NCBI GenBank assembly: GCA_964563885.1
Contig: CAZLYX010000022.1
Coordinates: 1-30,464 of the forward strand
DNA length: 30,464 nt
Source: CAZLYX01 sp964563885
GTDB taxonomy: Bacteria; Pseudomonadota; Gammaproteobacteria; Burkholderiales; Neisseriaceae
Direction of reading: 5' to 3'
The translations under genes and the position numbers were made by a program. Positions 8,472 through 16,071 of the stretch are shown in pieces. The stretch's first letter is position 1, and every line of letters starts with the position of its first letter. Under the pieces are notes generated by a model. The model was not told where the DNA came from, ran no database searches, and saw only the letters and a program-made list of their open reading frames with translations.

Positions 8472-8657
8472 TTAGCTTCCTAAATAAGTTTATCGCTGTT
8501 TTATATGGTTGTTTAGCGACAAAAATCAAGCGGTTTTTTGTTTTTATTATGCACCAATATGTGGCTGTATCATGTCATCAAAACGGTTTCAAAGCTGCAG
8601 TAATGCATCGATTGTGATACATTAGCGCTCTTTAAATTATAAACACTTGCTGCGCCT

Positions 8658-8669
8658 TTCAGGTAGCCT
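8658..8669 (-). repeat. Single DUS upstream of hisC
   Basis: Perfect TTCAGGTAGCCT (reverse orientation) in the phoH-hisC divergent region, not part of a hairpin. Confidence 0.75.
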
Positions 8670-8722
8670 TTTGACTTGGCAAAACAGCAGGCGTTCACCT
8701 TCTCAAATTAAAGACTAAAACC

Positions 8723-9811
8723 ATGTCTACTGTTGCTGACTTTATCCGTGCTGATATTCAAGCGCTGCAAGCCTATCATGTTGCCGACGCGCCTTCTGGT
8801 TGTATTAAGTTGGATGCGATGGAAAGCCCGTATCATCCTTTTGCGCATGATGCAGAACTTTTGAGTGAGTTGGCGGCTGAGCTAACTCAAGCACCAATAA
8901 ACTTGTATCCCAATCCTGCGAGCTGTGGTTTACAAGATATTTTGCGACAGGCGTTTGATATTCCTGCCAGTGCAGATATTGCTTTGGGCAATGGCTCAGA
9001 TGAATTGATTCAATTTCTCACCATGCTAGTGGCCAAAGCTGGCGCAAAAATGTTGGCGCTGGAGCCTAGCTTTGTAATGTATAAGCATAACGCTGCCTTA
9101 TACGAGATGGACTACATTGGTGTGCCGCTAAATGATGATTTTAGCCTTAATTTAGACAATGTGTTGACGGTGATTAGGCAACAACAACCAGCGCTGATTT
9201 TTGTGGCTTATCCCAATAATCCAACGGGCGTGTGTTTTGCGCGCGAAGAAGTACAAGCCATTATTGATGCCGCCGATGGCATTGTGGTGATTGACGAAGC
9301 GTATGGTGCATTTAGCCATGATAGCTTTTTGTCACAAGCGGGCAGTATTGAAAATTTAGTGGTATTGCGCACGCTGAGCAAAATTGGCTTTGCTGGTTTA
9401 CGTATTGGTTATGCAGCGGGTAGCTCAGTGGTCATGCAAGAGCTGGCCAAAATCATTCCGCCTTATAATATGAACCAACTTAGCTTAGCCGCCGCTAAAT
9501 TAGCGTTGAAACACGCTGATGTAATTGACGCTACCACCAACAAGCTAAAAGCCGAGCGTGAACGTATGTTGGCTGCCTTATCAGAAATAGACTGCCTGAA
9601 AGTGTTTCCAAGCCAAGCCAATTTTTTAACTGTGCGCACACCCGATGCGGCTGAGCTTTTTGATGCTTTAAAACAAAACAACATTTTAATTAAAAAGCTG
9701 CACGGCGCACATGTGTTATTAGATCAGTGTGTGCGCATTACCATTGGTGCACCAAAACATAATGATGCTGTGCTGGCTGTAGTGCGCAGCTTGTATTGCT
9801 CATTACATTAA
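8723..9811 (+). CDS. hisC: Histidinol-phosphate aminotransferase
   Basis: Converts imidazole-acetol phosphate to histidinol phosphate with glutamate as amino donor (step 7 of histidine synthesis). The 362-residue class-II aminotransferase shows the PLP-binding set: GNGSDELI near 89-96, YPNNPTG at 163-169, DEAYGAF from 191, and RTLSKIGFAGLRIGYAAG with the Schiff-base Lys at 220. Length is normal for HisC. ATG at 8723 has only a weak purine stretch (AAAGAC) upstream. In many relatives hisG-hisD precede hisC; here phoH does, on the other strand. A variant DUS (AGACTGCCTGAA) lies inside the gene near 9589-9600. A short hairpin plus T6 follows before hisB. Confidence 0.95.
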   Translation: MSTVADFIRADIQALQAYHVADAPSGCIKLDAMESPYHPFAHDAELLSELAAELTQAPINLYPNPASCGLQDILRQAFDIPASADIALGNGSDELIQFLTMLVAKAGAKMLALEPSFVMYKHNAALYEMDYIGVPLNDDFSLNLDNVLTVIRQQQPALIFVAYPNNPTGVCFAREEVQAIIDAADGIVVIDEAYGAFSHDSFLSQAGSIENLVVLRTLSKIGFAGLRIGYAAGSSVVMQELAKIIPPYNMNQLSLAAAKLALKHADVIDATTNKLKAERERMLAALSEIDCLKVFPSQANFLTVRTPDAAELFDALKQNNILIKKLHGAHVLLDQCVRITIGAPKHNDAVLAVVRSLYCSLH

Positions 9812-9948
9812 GCTTATTCAGTGATAGAAAATATATATCACGTATTGATAACAGTTTAAATATCTCATCATTGCCGCCATACTGTTATTAATATTCAGTA
9901 GCTGGTTAAACAGCCAATTATCTTGAAGATGCTTTTAAATGGCTAAGT

Positions 9949-9966
9949 GGCAAAATTGCCTTTTTT
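9949..9966 (+). terminator. Short hairpin plus T6 between hisC and hisB
   Basis: The palindrome GGCAAAATTGCC (9949-9960) is followed at once by TTTTTT. The stem is only 4-5 bp, so termination would be weak. It may end hisC transcripts in part and let hisB be expressed separately. The rest of the 250-base gap holds a small GTGATA/TATCAC hairpin (9821-9841) and no gene. Confidence 0.4.
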
Positions 9967-10061
9967 GTCTGGCTGGCTTAATCGCCATTATTTGATGCGC
10001 ACTGTATTGGCCAGATTCGATATGAATTTACTTTAATCTCCCTAAGCGAGGAACTCAATTT

Positions 10062-10655
10062 ATGCGTACTGCTACTGTGACCCGTAATACCAGTGAAACT
10101 CAAATCACGGTATCGATTAACCTAGATGGCACGGGTATCGGCAAATTCGATACTGGTGTGCCGTTTTTAGACCACATGCTCGACCAAATCAGCCGTCATG
10201 GTTTGATTGATTTAGACATTACCTGCAAAGGTGATTTGCACATTGATGCTCACCATACAGTGGAAGATATTGGCATTACCTTAGGGCAAGCGCTGAAACA
10301 AGCTGTGGGCGATAAAACTGGCATTCGCCGTTATGGCCACAGCTATGTGCCATTAGATGAAGCGTTGAGTCGTGTAGTATTGGATTTATCTGGTCGCCCA
10401 GGTTTAACTTACAATATTGAATTTACACGTGCTGTAATCGGTACATTTGATGTAGATTTATTTAGCGAGTTTTTCCATGGTTTAGTCAATCACGCTATGA
10501 TGACAATCCATATTGATAACCTTAGCGGCTACAACGCTCACCATCAGGCGGAATCTGTGTTCAAAGCATTTGGTCGTGCTTTACGCATCGCCGTAGAATT
10601 TGATGAGCGCATGGCAGGTAAAATGCCGTCAACTAAAGGCACGTTAACCGCTTAG
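10062..10655 (+). CDS. hisB: Imidazoleglycerol-phosphate dehydratase
   Basis: Dehydrates imidazole-glycerol phosphate to imidazole-acetol phosphate (step 6 of histidine synthesis). The 197-residue length is that of the monofunctional enzyme, without the N-terminal histidinol-phosphatase domain of enteric HisB. Both duplicated metal-binding motifs are present: FLDHMLDQISRHG then DAHHTVEDIG (His64, His65, Glu68), and later VNHAMMTIHIDNLSGYNAHH QAE with GRALR. The gene starts at ATG 10062, with CGAGGAAC providing the ribosome site. A hairpin terminator follows the stop. Confidence 0.97.
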   Translation: MRTATVTRNTSETQITVSINLDGTGIGKFDTGVPFLDHMLDQISRHGLIDLDITCKGDLHIDAHHTVEDIGITLGQALKQAVGDKTGIRRYGHSYVPLDEALSRVVLDLSGRPGLTYNIEFTRAVIGTFDVDLFSEFFHGLVNHAMMTIHIDNLSGYNAHHQAESVFKAFGRALRIAVEFDERMAGKMPSTKGTLTA

Positions 10656-10660
10656 TAGAC

Positions 10661-10693
10661 TTGCTTTCACAAGCCTTGTGCAAGCAACCTTTT
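10661..10693 (+). terminator. hisB terminator hairpin
   Basis: TTGCTTTCACAAG (10661-10673) pairs with CTTGTGCAAGCAA (10675-10687) with one mismatch, followed by CCTTTTC. The T-run is short, so efficiency is uncertain. Confidence 0.55.
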
Positions 10694-10745
10694 CACGGCG
10701 TCTTCCCAAATAATTGCACAATTGAAAACAACGAAAGTAGCTAAA

Positions 10746-11423
10746 ATGTTAAAAGCAACACTATTGTTTATAGGCATTTTTGTTTCCAATGTCAGTTTTG
10801 CACAAGCTGAAACTTTTTCATGGGAAGACGAAGTGTGTGCATACAAAGGACAGTTTGACACTAAAAAAGTCAGCACTGATCAGTTAAAGCAAACCGCACG
10901 TCTTATACATAGTGGTGCGCCTCTTTTTAGCATTTCAGCCAGTGAAGCAGAAAACGACAACAAATTGACATCTTTTGTTGACTGGGTACAAAATGATGCG
11001 CATTTCGTGGTACATCCTGCAATTGTACTGCTGCGTCAGAAACAACAAGAGCAAGCACAGTTTTGGTACGATCTGACAAGAATGGAACAAGGTGTTGTAC
11101 AGAGCCAAGACTACGCTGCATTGGTGCAATTTCGCCCAGAGCGTACACAAGCTTGTGTGCCAATTGTGCAGGCATTGAGCAATTCTTCAGAGCAGGCGAC
11201 ACTTGCCCATAGTATTTTTAGCAAAGAATGCAATGACAATGGCAACCCCAAACAATGCGTCACAAGTCAAATGGCAAAGCTGCCATTGAGTTTATTAAAC
11301 TATTCGTGGCATAACTGCGCCAACAGAACGCAACCAGAAATCAGTGATAAACAACTCAATCAAGCCCTTAAAGCATTGCGAGCACAGTTAACGAGCATTA
11401 AACAAACGTGTGATGAGCCATAA
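10746..11423 (+). CDS. Unrecognised secreted protein with six cysteines
   Basis: I do not recognise this family. The frame is open from TTG 10722, but ATG at 10746 gives a textbook signal peptide (MLKATLLFIGIFVSNVSFAQA, cleavage after AQA or SFA) and a 225-residue precursor, so I prefer it. The mature part is polar, helical-looking and has six cysteines (in EVCAY, TQACV, KECND, KQCVT, HNCAN and QTCDE), which suggests up to three disulfides in the periplasm. The spacing of Cys pairs and the QxxxLxxLRAQL C-terminus recall small periplasmic helical proteins, but this is impression only. It stands alone between the hisB terminator and a DUS hairpin terminator. Confidence 0.65.
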   Translation: MLKATLLFIGIFVSNVSFAQAETFSWEDEVCAYKGQFDTKKVSTDQLKQTARLIHSGAPLFSISASEAENDNKLTSFVDWVQNDAHFVVHPAIVLLRQKQQEQAQFWYDLTRMEQGVVQSQDYAALVQFRPERTQACVPIVQALSNSSEQATLAHSIFSKECNDNGNPKQCVTSQMAKLPLSLLNYSWHNCANRTQPEISDKQLNQALKALRAQLTSIKQTCDEP

Positions 11424-11495
11424 AACCAAATCAATATTAATGAGTAAGACAATTTTTTTGTGATCAGATAAAGCTGATTATTGTTAGCGGTTTAG

Positions 11496-11527
11496 AAAGG
11501 CTACCTGAAACCATTCAGGTAGCCTTT
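11496..11527 (+). terminator. DUS inverted-repeat terminator
   Basis: AAAGGCTACCTGAA (11496-11509) and TTCAGGTAGCCTTT (11514-11527) form a perfect 14-bp stem with a 4-base loop. Each arm has one perfect DUS. The T-run is short, so it is a moderate terminator. Confidence 0.7.
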
Positions 11528-11714
11528 AGTGTGTTTTATATGCAATAAACGAGGGATTAGTGTGCACTGATATAAAGCTTGCAGATGGCTTGATTCTTGT
11601 TATCATAGAGCTGCCTGAACATTTGCTTCAGTATTGTAACGATGCGTGTTGGCGCTGTTGTATCAATAATGTTGTTATTAAGCGTTAACCCGTTAATCAC
11701 ACAAGGAGATAACC

Positions 11715-12107
11715 ATGAGCCCACACAACACTAACCTTGATCTTACCCCCGCTCAGTTAATGGAAGCCGAAGAGATTGCGCTGGTTAAACAAGAGCGATG
11801 TGATGATTTTCTTGAACATCAAGCAGTAGCCGCTCAAAAAAGCCAAGCTGAGCCTTTATCTGTAGCGGGTCAAACTGATGAGATTAAACCTCAGGTTCAA
11901 GTCAATACAGATGAATTATCAGAATGTCACGATCCAACCTTGGCCGACGAAATGGAAGCAGAAGAACGTGAGTTGGTGATTAAGGATTCAGTAAATGATG
12001 CGCGAACTTATGCAAAAGCACCCTTAACAGATGCCGAAATCCGCGAACAAGCACTCACTCGCCTTGATCAAATCGATCCCAATCCTAGAGACGGCAATCA
12101 TTGTTAA
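11715..12107 (+). CDS. Unrecognised acidic protein with an internal repeat
   Basis: A 130-residue, strongly acidic, hydrophilic protein without signal peptide or membrane segment, likely cytoplasmic and largely helical or disordered. It carries two related copies of a short motif: AQLMEAEEIALVKQERCDD near residues 13-31 and ADEMEAEERELVIKDSVND near 77-95. I do not recognise the family. Translation signals are strong: AAGGAGAT at 11703-11710 before the ATG. A good intrinsic terminator follows, so it is probably a well-expressed single-gene unit. A partial DUS variant lies upstream near 11609. Confidence 0.65.
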   Translation: MSPHNTNLDLTPAQLMEAEEIALVKQERCDDFLEHQAVAAQKSQAEPLSVAGQTDEIKPQVQVNTDELSECHDPTLADEMEAEERELVIKDSVNDARTYAKAPLTDAEIREQALTRLDQIDPNPRDGNHC

Positions 12108-12114
12108 CACCATT

Positions 12115-12152
12115 ATGGGCAGCCAGCAGTATTGTTGAGCTGCCCATTTTTT
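12115..12152 (+). terminator. Intrinsic terminator after the acidic-protein gene
   Basis: ATGGGCAGC (12115-12123) pairs with GCTGCCCAT (12139-12147), followed by a T-run to 12152. This one does not use DUS sequences in its arms. Confidence 0.8.
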
Positions 12153-12219
12153 AATAATTTTCACAGGCAGGCTAAAACCTAACGTAAAGTTTCAGGTAGT
12201 CTTTTAGAAGGGTAAAAAG

Positions 12220-12621
12220 ATGTTCATCATGCTATTGCTGGTTACGTTTTTTTTGGCATTCGCAGTATCATTTCTTGTGGCCAAACTATTTGCTAATCCT
12301 TTGGAGAGTATTTTAAACCGGATTATTGACGACCCTATCAGCATAGCTTGGGTGCGCTATATGAAATTTGCTATTTTGGTGGTGGGTGTGTCGGCAGGTG
12401 TGCGCATTCATGAGCTAGAAAAATACATTACACCACCTCAATATAATGATAAATTAAAAATCGTTCCACTTAATATGGAGCGCTGGATATTGGAAGTGTA
12501 CCGCACGATTATAGAGTCGTTGCAGGGTATTGCTTGGATGCTGCTGGTGTTTTTTGTGGCTGCATTAATTGCCTATGTGGTTGTGCGATTGGGAGAATTA
12601 AAGCGTCATAAAAACGATTAA
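12220..12621 (+). CDS. Unrecognised small inner-membrane protein
   Basis: A 133-residue protein with three hydrophobic segments at about 2-24, 48-62 and 100-122, and a positively charged C-terminal tail (GELKRHKND). Between segments 2 and 3 is a polar loop with KYITPPQYNDKLKIVPLNME. No known domain is recognised. ATG at 12220 follows GAAGGGTAAAAAG, a usable ribosome site. A worn DUS (TTTCAGGTAGTCTTTT near 12189-12205) lies just upstream. It is the last gene before the glutamate transporter promoter region and shows no obvious link to it. Confidence 0.65.
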   Translation: MFIMLLLVTFFLAFAVSFLVAKLFANPLESILNRIIDDPISIAWVRYMKFAILVVGVSAGVRIHELEKYITPPQYNDKLKIVPLNMERWILEVYRTIIESLQGIAWMLLVFFVAALIAYVVVRLGELKRHKND

Positions 12622-12740
12622 GATTCAGAGAATTAAATGTTTAAAAAAACTATGAATAATCATTAATATCTAGATGTTAGGTGGCTTGGGTATTTTAATT
12701 TATTTTTAAAAACAACGTGTTATTATGTTTTTGTGCGAAT

Positions 12741-12768
12741 TTGATTGTCAAAAAAAAATGTCTACTAT
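12741..12768 (+). promoter_or_regulatory. Possible sigma-70 promoter for gltI
   Basis: TTGATT (12741-12746), 16 bases, TACTAT (12763-12768): four of six matches to each consensus hexamer, in a very AT-rich stretch 75-100 bases before the gltI start. A judgement by eye. Confidence 0.35.
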
Positions 12769-12784
12769 AGGATAAATCGTGTGA

Positions 12785-12816
12785 AGCCTCTATCAGCTTT
12801 CGCTGCTCTATAGGCT
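12785..12816 (+). promoter_or_regulatory. Leader hairpin upstream of gltI
   Basis: AGCCT...AGGCT outer pairing and CAGC(TTTC)GCTG inner pairing make an imperfect stem-loop in the predicted 5' leader, ending 15 bases before the strong AAGGAGA ribosome site. No T-tract follows, so it is not a terminator; it may be a stabilising or regulatory element. Confidence 0.35.
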
Positions 12817-12841
12817 AATAACCAAAACCAAGGAGAATGAG

Positions 12842-13795
12842 ATGAAGTTAACTGCACTGAAACCGTTTAGCGCGGCATGTTTATTGGCTTTAGGGTTAAG
12901 CGCTTGTAGTGGCGAATCCACTACAGCCAACAATGCTGCTTCTGGCGCATCGGCCACCACCACTGCTGGTGAAAGTACGTTTGATAAAATCAAATCTTCT
13001 GGCACAGTCGTGCTGGGCCATCGAGACTCTTCTGTCCCATTCTCTTATATTGCAGACCAACCAGGTCAGCCGATAGGCTATGCGCACGACTTACAATTAA
13101 AAGTCGTAGACGCGCTGAAAAAGCAATTGGATATGCCTAATTTAAAAGTGCGTTATAACTTAGTTACATCACAAAACCGTATTCCACTCGTGAGCAATGG
13201 CACAGTAGATTTAGAGTGCGGCTCAACCACTAATAACCTAGAACGTCAGCAGCAAGTAGCCTTTTCAACTAATATGTTTGTAGTGGGTACTCGCTTACTT
13301 ACTGATAAAAAATCTGGCATCAAAGATTATCCAGACTTAAAAGGTAAAACTGTAGTCACCACTTCTGGAACCACATCTGAGCGCTTGCTCAAAGAATATA
13401 ACGATAAACAAAAACTGGGTATGAATATTATCTCAGCAAAAGACCATGGCGAAGCATTTTTGATGTTACAAAATGGTCGTGCTCAAGCCTTCATGATGGA
13501 CGATGTGTTGTTGGCTGGCGCGCGTGCTAAAGCCACTGATCCTTCTAAATGGGAGATTGTTGGTAAACCAATGTCGTTTGAAAACTATGGCTGTATGATG
13601 CGTAAAGGCGATACGACGTTTAAAAAGCTAGTCGATGACACCTTTACTGAGCTATATAAATCTGGTGGCATCACTCCACTGTATCAAAAATGGTTTGAAA
13701 CGCCGATTCCACCAAAAAATGTCAATATGAATTTCCCAATGTCAGCTGAAATGAAAGCAATTATTGATCAACCCAACGACAAAGCTGTTGAATAG
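12842..13795 (+). CDS. gltI: Glutamate/aspartate ABC transporter, substrate-binding lipoprotein
   Basis: Captures glutamate/aspartate in the periplasm and delivers it to the GltJK permease. The 317-residue protein starts with a lipoprotein signal ending LALGLSAC (Cys22), then a low-complexity Ser/Ala/Thr linker, then a family-3 solute-binding domain. Wording follows E. coli GltI closely: GHRDSSVPFSYI, TSQNRIPLVSNGTVDLECGSTT NN, FVVGTRLLTDK, TSGTTSERLL, ISAKDHGEAF, FMMDDVLLAGARAKA and the C-terminal PIPPKNVNMNFPMSAEMKAI. Unlike E. coli GltI it is lipidated. ATG at 12842 has AAGGAGA 5 bases upstream. The permease and ATPase genes follow after an intervening SOUL gene. Confidence 0.93.
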   Translation: MKLTALKPFSAACLLALGLSACSGESTTANNAASGASATTTAGESTFDKIKSSGTVVLGHRDSSVPFSYIADQPGQPIGYAHDLQLKVVDALKKQLDMPNLKVRYNLVTSQNRIPLVSNGTVDLECGSTTNNLERQQQVAFSTNMFVVGTRLLTDKKSGIKDYPDLKGKTVVTTSGTTSERLLKEYNDKQKLGMNIISAKDHGEAFLMLQNGRAQAFMMDDVLLAGARAKATDPSKWEIVGKPMSFENYGCMMRKGDTTFKKLVDDTFTELYKSGGITPLYQKWFETPIPPKNVNMNFPMSAEMKAIIDQPNDKAVE

Positions 13796-13797
13796 TA

Positions 13798-14493
13798 ATG
13801 TGTGTTGAAACCAAGGCCGCCATGTGTTGTGGCGGCCTTGATTTCTTAAATAAACTATCACAAACAGTGATTTATTTATTGTTTAGTAGTTCATTGTTTA
13901 TATCAGGAATGGCCATGGCTACTGAACAACCAAATTATGAGATTTTGGCGCAAATTGAAGATTTTGAATTGCGTCGCTATGATCCACAACTTGTTGCGCA
14001 AACTTGGGTTACTGGTAATCAAGACACAGCTGGTCGCAAAGGGTTTCAGATATTAGCAGATTATATCTTTGGTAATAATATTGCGCCCAGTGGCGAAAGC
14101 AGCAAGATTAGCATGACCGCGCCGGTGGTGATGCAGCCGCAACAAAATAGTGATGAATCAAAAAAAATAGCCATGACTGCACCTGTCACTATGAAACAAA
14201 GTAATGACAAGTGGCTTGTACAGTTTGTTATGCCTAGTGTTTATACTATGGAAACACTGCCTAAACCGAAAAACTCAAACATTGCAATTATTAAATTACC
14301 TGAAAAAACTTATGCCGTGATTAAATTTTCAGGGTTGGCAGGGAGTGAAAAAGTTGAGGCTAAAACGCAGGAGTTACAACGCTGGATGCAAAGTCAAAGC
14401 TTAACAGCATCTGATTTACCTGAGTTAGCTCGTTATAATCCACCGTGGACGCTGCCCTTTATGCGTCGCAATGAGGTCATGATTCACTATTGA
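13798..14493 (+). CDS. SOUL-family heme-binding-like protein, exported
   Basis: The open frame begins at ATG 13798 (231 residues). After residue 40 it is a clear SOUL/HBP domain: YEILAQIEDFELRRYDPQLV, the paired KISMTAPVVM and KIAMTAPVTM motifs, VQFVMPSVYTMETLPKP, YAVIKFSGLAG and a C-terminal PPWTLPFMRRNEVMI. Eukaryotic relatives bind heme; bacterial roles are unclear. A hydrophobic run before MAMATEQ looks like a signal peptide cleaved near residue 41, placing it in the periplasm. The start is uncertain: ATG 13798, ATG 13822 and GTG 13867 are all in frame, and the first two lie in or before the gltI terminator hairpin. It sits between gltI and gltJ, an odd place for this family. Confidence 0.85.
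   Translation: MCVETKAAMCCGGLDFLNKLSQTVIYLLFSSSLFISGMAMATEQPNYEILAQIEDFELRRYDPQLVAQTWVTGNQDTAGRKGFQILADYIFGNNIAPSGESSKISMTAPVVMQPQQNSDESKKIAMTAPVTMKQSNDKWLVQFVMPSVYTMETLPKPKNSNIAIIKLPEKTYAVIKFSGLAGSEKVEAKTQELQRWMQSQSLTASDLPELARYNPPWTLPFMRRNEVMIHY
13812..13846 (+). terminator. gltI terminator/attenuator hairpin
   Basis: CAAGGCCGCCA (13812-13822) and TGGCGGCCTTG (13830-13840) form a perfect GC-rich 11-bp stem with a 7-base loop, then ATTTCTT. It begins 16 bases after the gltI stop. The T-run is broken, so it may only partly terminate and so lower expression of the downstream genes relative to the binding protein. Confidence 0.65.
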
Positions 14494-14567
14494 TTGATAA
14501 AAATAAATATTGCAGCATTTTTAAATAGGTAATACTCATTAAAAATAAAACTGCATTTATAGTGCAG

Positions 14568-14634
14568 AAACGCTGCGTTGAGGCTACCTGAAAGCTTGTT
14601 ATAAGATGCAGGCTACCTGAACGCAGCGTTTTAC
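14568..14634 (+). terminator. Hairpin with two direct DUS copies in its loop
   Basis: AAACGCTGCGTT (14568-14579) pairs with AACGCAGCGTTT (14620-14631), a 12-bp stem with a 40-base loop. The loop region carries two direct copies of the perfect DUS (14581-14592 and 14610-14621). TTTT follows the stem. It ends only about 20 bases before gltJ, so it could terminate or attenuate transcription entering gltJKL. Confidence 0.55.
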
Positions 14635-14650
14635 GATTGAGAGAACGATT

Positions 14651-15394
14651 ATGGGTTATACATGGAACTGGGGCGTCTTATTCGAGCAAACCGGTATTGG
14701 TAATGAAATTTATCTCAATTGGGTGCTTACTGGTATTGGTTGGCTCTTTGCTATTGGAACACTGGCTTGGACTATCGCGATGTTGCTGGGTACTTTACTC
14801 GGCATTATGCGCACGCTACCGAATAAAAATGCCAATCGCGTTGCTTCTGCTTATGTTACGTTGTTTCGGAACGTGCCTTTGCTGGTGCAATTGTTTCTTT
14901 GGTATTACGTGGTGCCTAACTTTTTACCAGAGGGAGTGAAGCAGTGGTGGTTTTTTAGTCTAAGCCCTAATACCTCTGCAATGATTTCTGCCAGTATCGG
15001 TTTAGGCTTGTTTACGGCAGCGCGGATTTGCGAGCAGGTGCGCACGGGTGTTCAATCACTGCCAATAGGGCAGAGCAATGCCGCTTATGCGCTTGGTTTT
15101 TCAACAGCACAAGTATATCGTCAAGTATTGCTGCCACAAGCCTTTCGCGTGATCTTGCCGCCTCTTGGTTCTGAATTAACCAACTGTTTTAAAAATGCGT
15201 CTATTGCGTCGCTGGTGGGCGTATCAGAATTGATTTCGCAGGTAACAACGATTGCCGAATACACTCAAAATAATTTGGAGATTTATACCTACGCCACTTT
15301 GATTTATATGGTCATCAATATTGCATTACTGATGTTTATGAGCTATCTCGAGCGTCGCTATAGAGTACCGGGCTTATTGGCGGAGGGTAAATAA
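14651..15394 (+). CDS. gltJ: Glutamate/aspartate ABC transporter permease GltJ
   Basis: One of the two inner-membrane permease subunits of the importer. The 247-residue protein opens with YTWNWGVLF, as E. coli GltJ does, and shows the HisMQ-type features: about five membrane segments, VTLFRNVPLLVQLFLWYYVV, LGLFTAARICEQVRTGVQS and the EAA-like coupling loop GQSNAAYALGFSTAQVYRQV with LLPQAFRVILPPLGSE. The start is ATG 14651 after GAGAACG; a longer frame in another register upstream is a shadow. Its stop overlaps the gltK start by one base (TAATG), so the two are translationally coupled. Confidence 0.93.
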   Translation: MGYTWNWGVLFEQTGIGNEIYLNWVLTGIGWLFAIGTLAWTIAMLLGTLLGIMRTLPNKNANRVASAYVTLFRNVPLLVQLFLWYYVVPNFLPEGVKQWWFFSLSPNTSAMISASIGLGLFTAARICEQVRTGVQSLPIGQSNAAYALGFSTAQVYRQVLLPQAFRVILPPLGSELTNCFKNASIASLVGVSELISQVTTIAEYTQNNLEIYTYATLIYMVINIALLMFMSYLERRYRVPGLLAEGK

Positions 15395-16071
15395 TGGACG
15401 GATTCAATTGGGTTGAGCTTTCCGCTGCGATGCCTGGTTTAAGCGCGGGCTTGATGACCACGTTAAAGCTATTGGTGATGGCGGTTTTAGGCGGCATGAT
15501 TATCGGCACTTTATTGGCTTTGGCACGTTTGTCAGGGTTTAAATGGCTCTCAATGCTGGCTAAATTATATGTAAACTATTTCCGATCGGTGCCTTTGCTA
15601 CTGGTGTTGATTTGGTTTTACTACGCCGTGCCAATGATCTACAACTGGATAACCGGCAGCTATTTGACGATTGATACCGCCTTTACTTCGTGCGTGGTTG
15701 CTTTTATGTTGTTTGAGGCTGCTTATTTTTCTGAAGTAGTGCGTGCCGGTATTCAGTCTATTTCTAAAGGTCAAAGCAATGCAGCTTATGCGTTGGGAAT
15801 GACTTATTCACAAACCATGCGTTTGGTGATTCTGCCACAAGCATTTCGAAAAATGCTGCCATTGATTTTGCAACAAAGCATCATTTTATTCCAAGACAGT
15901 ACGTTGGTGGCGGCCATCGGTTTAACCGACTTTTTCCGTGCTTCCTATGTTCGTGGCGATTTAATGAATTTATTAACGCCTTATATTATTTTAGCTGGCT
16001 TGGTGTATTTTGTTATCAGTGCCATTGCCATGTTTGGTGTGAAACAACTGCAAAAAAGGTTACGGGTATGA
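15394..16071 (+). CDS. gltK: Glutamate/aspartate ABC transporter permease GltK
   Basis: The partner permease of GltJ. It is 225 residues with about five membrane segments. The HisMQ motifs are YVNYFRSVPLLLVLIWFYYA, FEAAYFSEVVRAGIQSI and the coupling loop KGQSNAAYALGMTYSQTMRL, followed by VILPQAFRKMLPLIL. Length matches E. coli GltK (about 224). ATG overlaps the gltJ stop, and its own stop overlaps the gltL start by four bases (ATGA), so gltJKL form one coupled unit. The subunits form a heterodimer in the inner membrane. Confidence 0.93.
   Translation: MDGFNWVELSAAMPGLSAGLMTTLKLLVMAVLGGMIIGTLLALARLSGFKWLSMLAKLYVNYFRSVPLLLVLIWFYYAVPMIYNWITGSYLTIDTAFTSCVVAFMLFEAAYFSEVVRAGIQSISKGQSNAAYALGMTYSQTMRLVILPQAFRKMLPLILQQSIILFQDSTLVAAIGLTDFFRASYVRGDLMNLLTPYIILAGLVYFVISAIAMFGVKQLQKRLRV

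Noticed and set aside
7916..8617. Several plus-strand frames opposite phoH
   Set aside because: They lie antisense to the conserved PhoH ATPase and show no ribosome sites or family features.
8472..8722. Possible histidine attenuator (leader peptide with His codons) before hisC
   Set aside because: No short frame with a run of His codons followed by a terminator was found here or before hisB and hisH.
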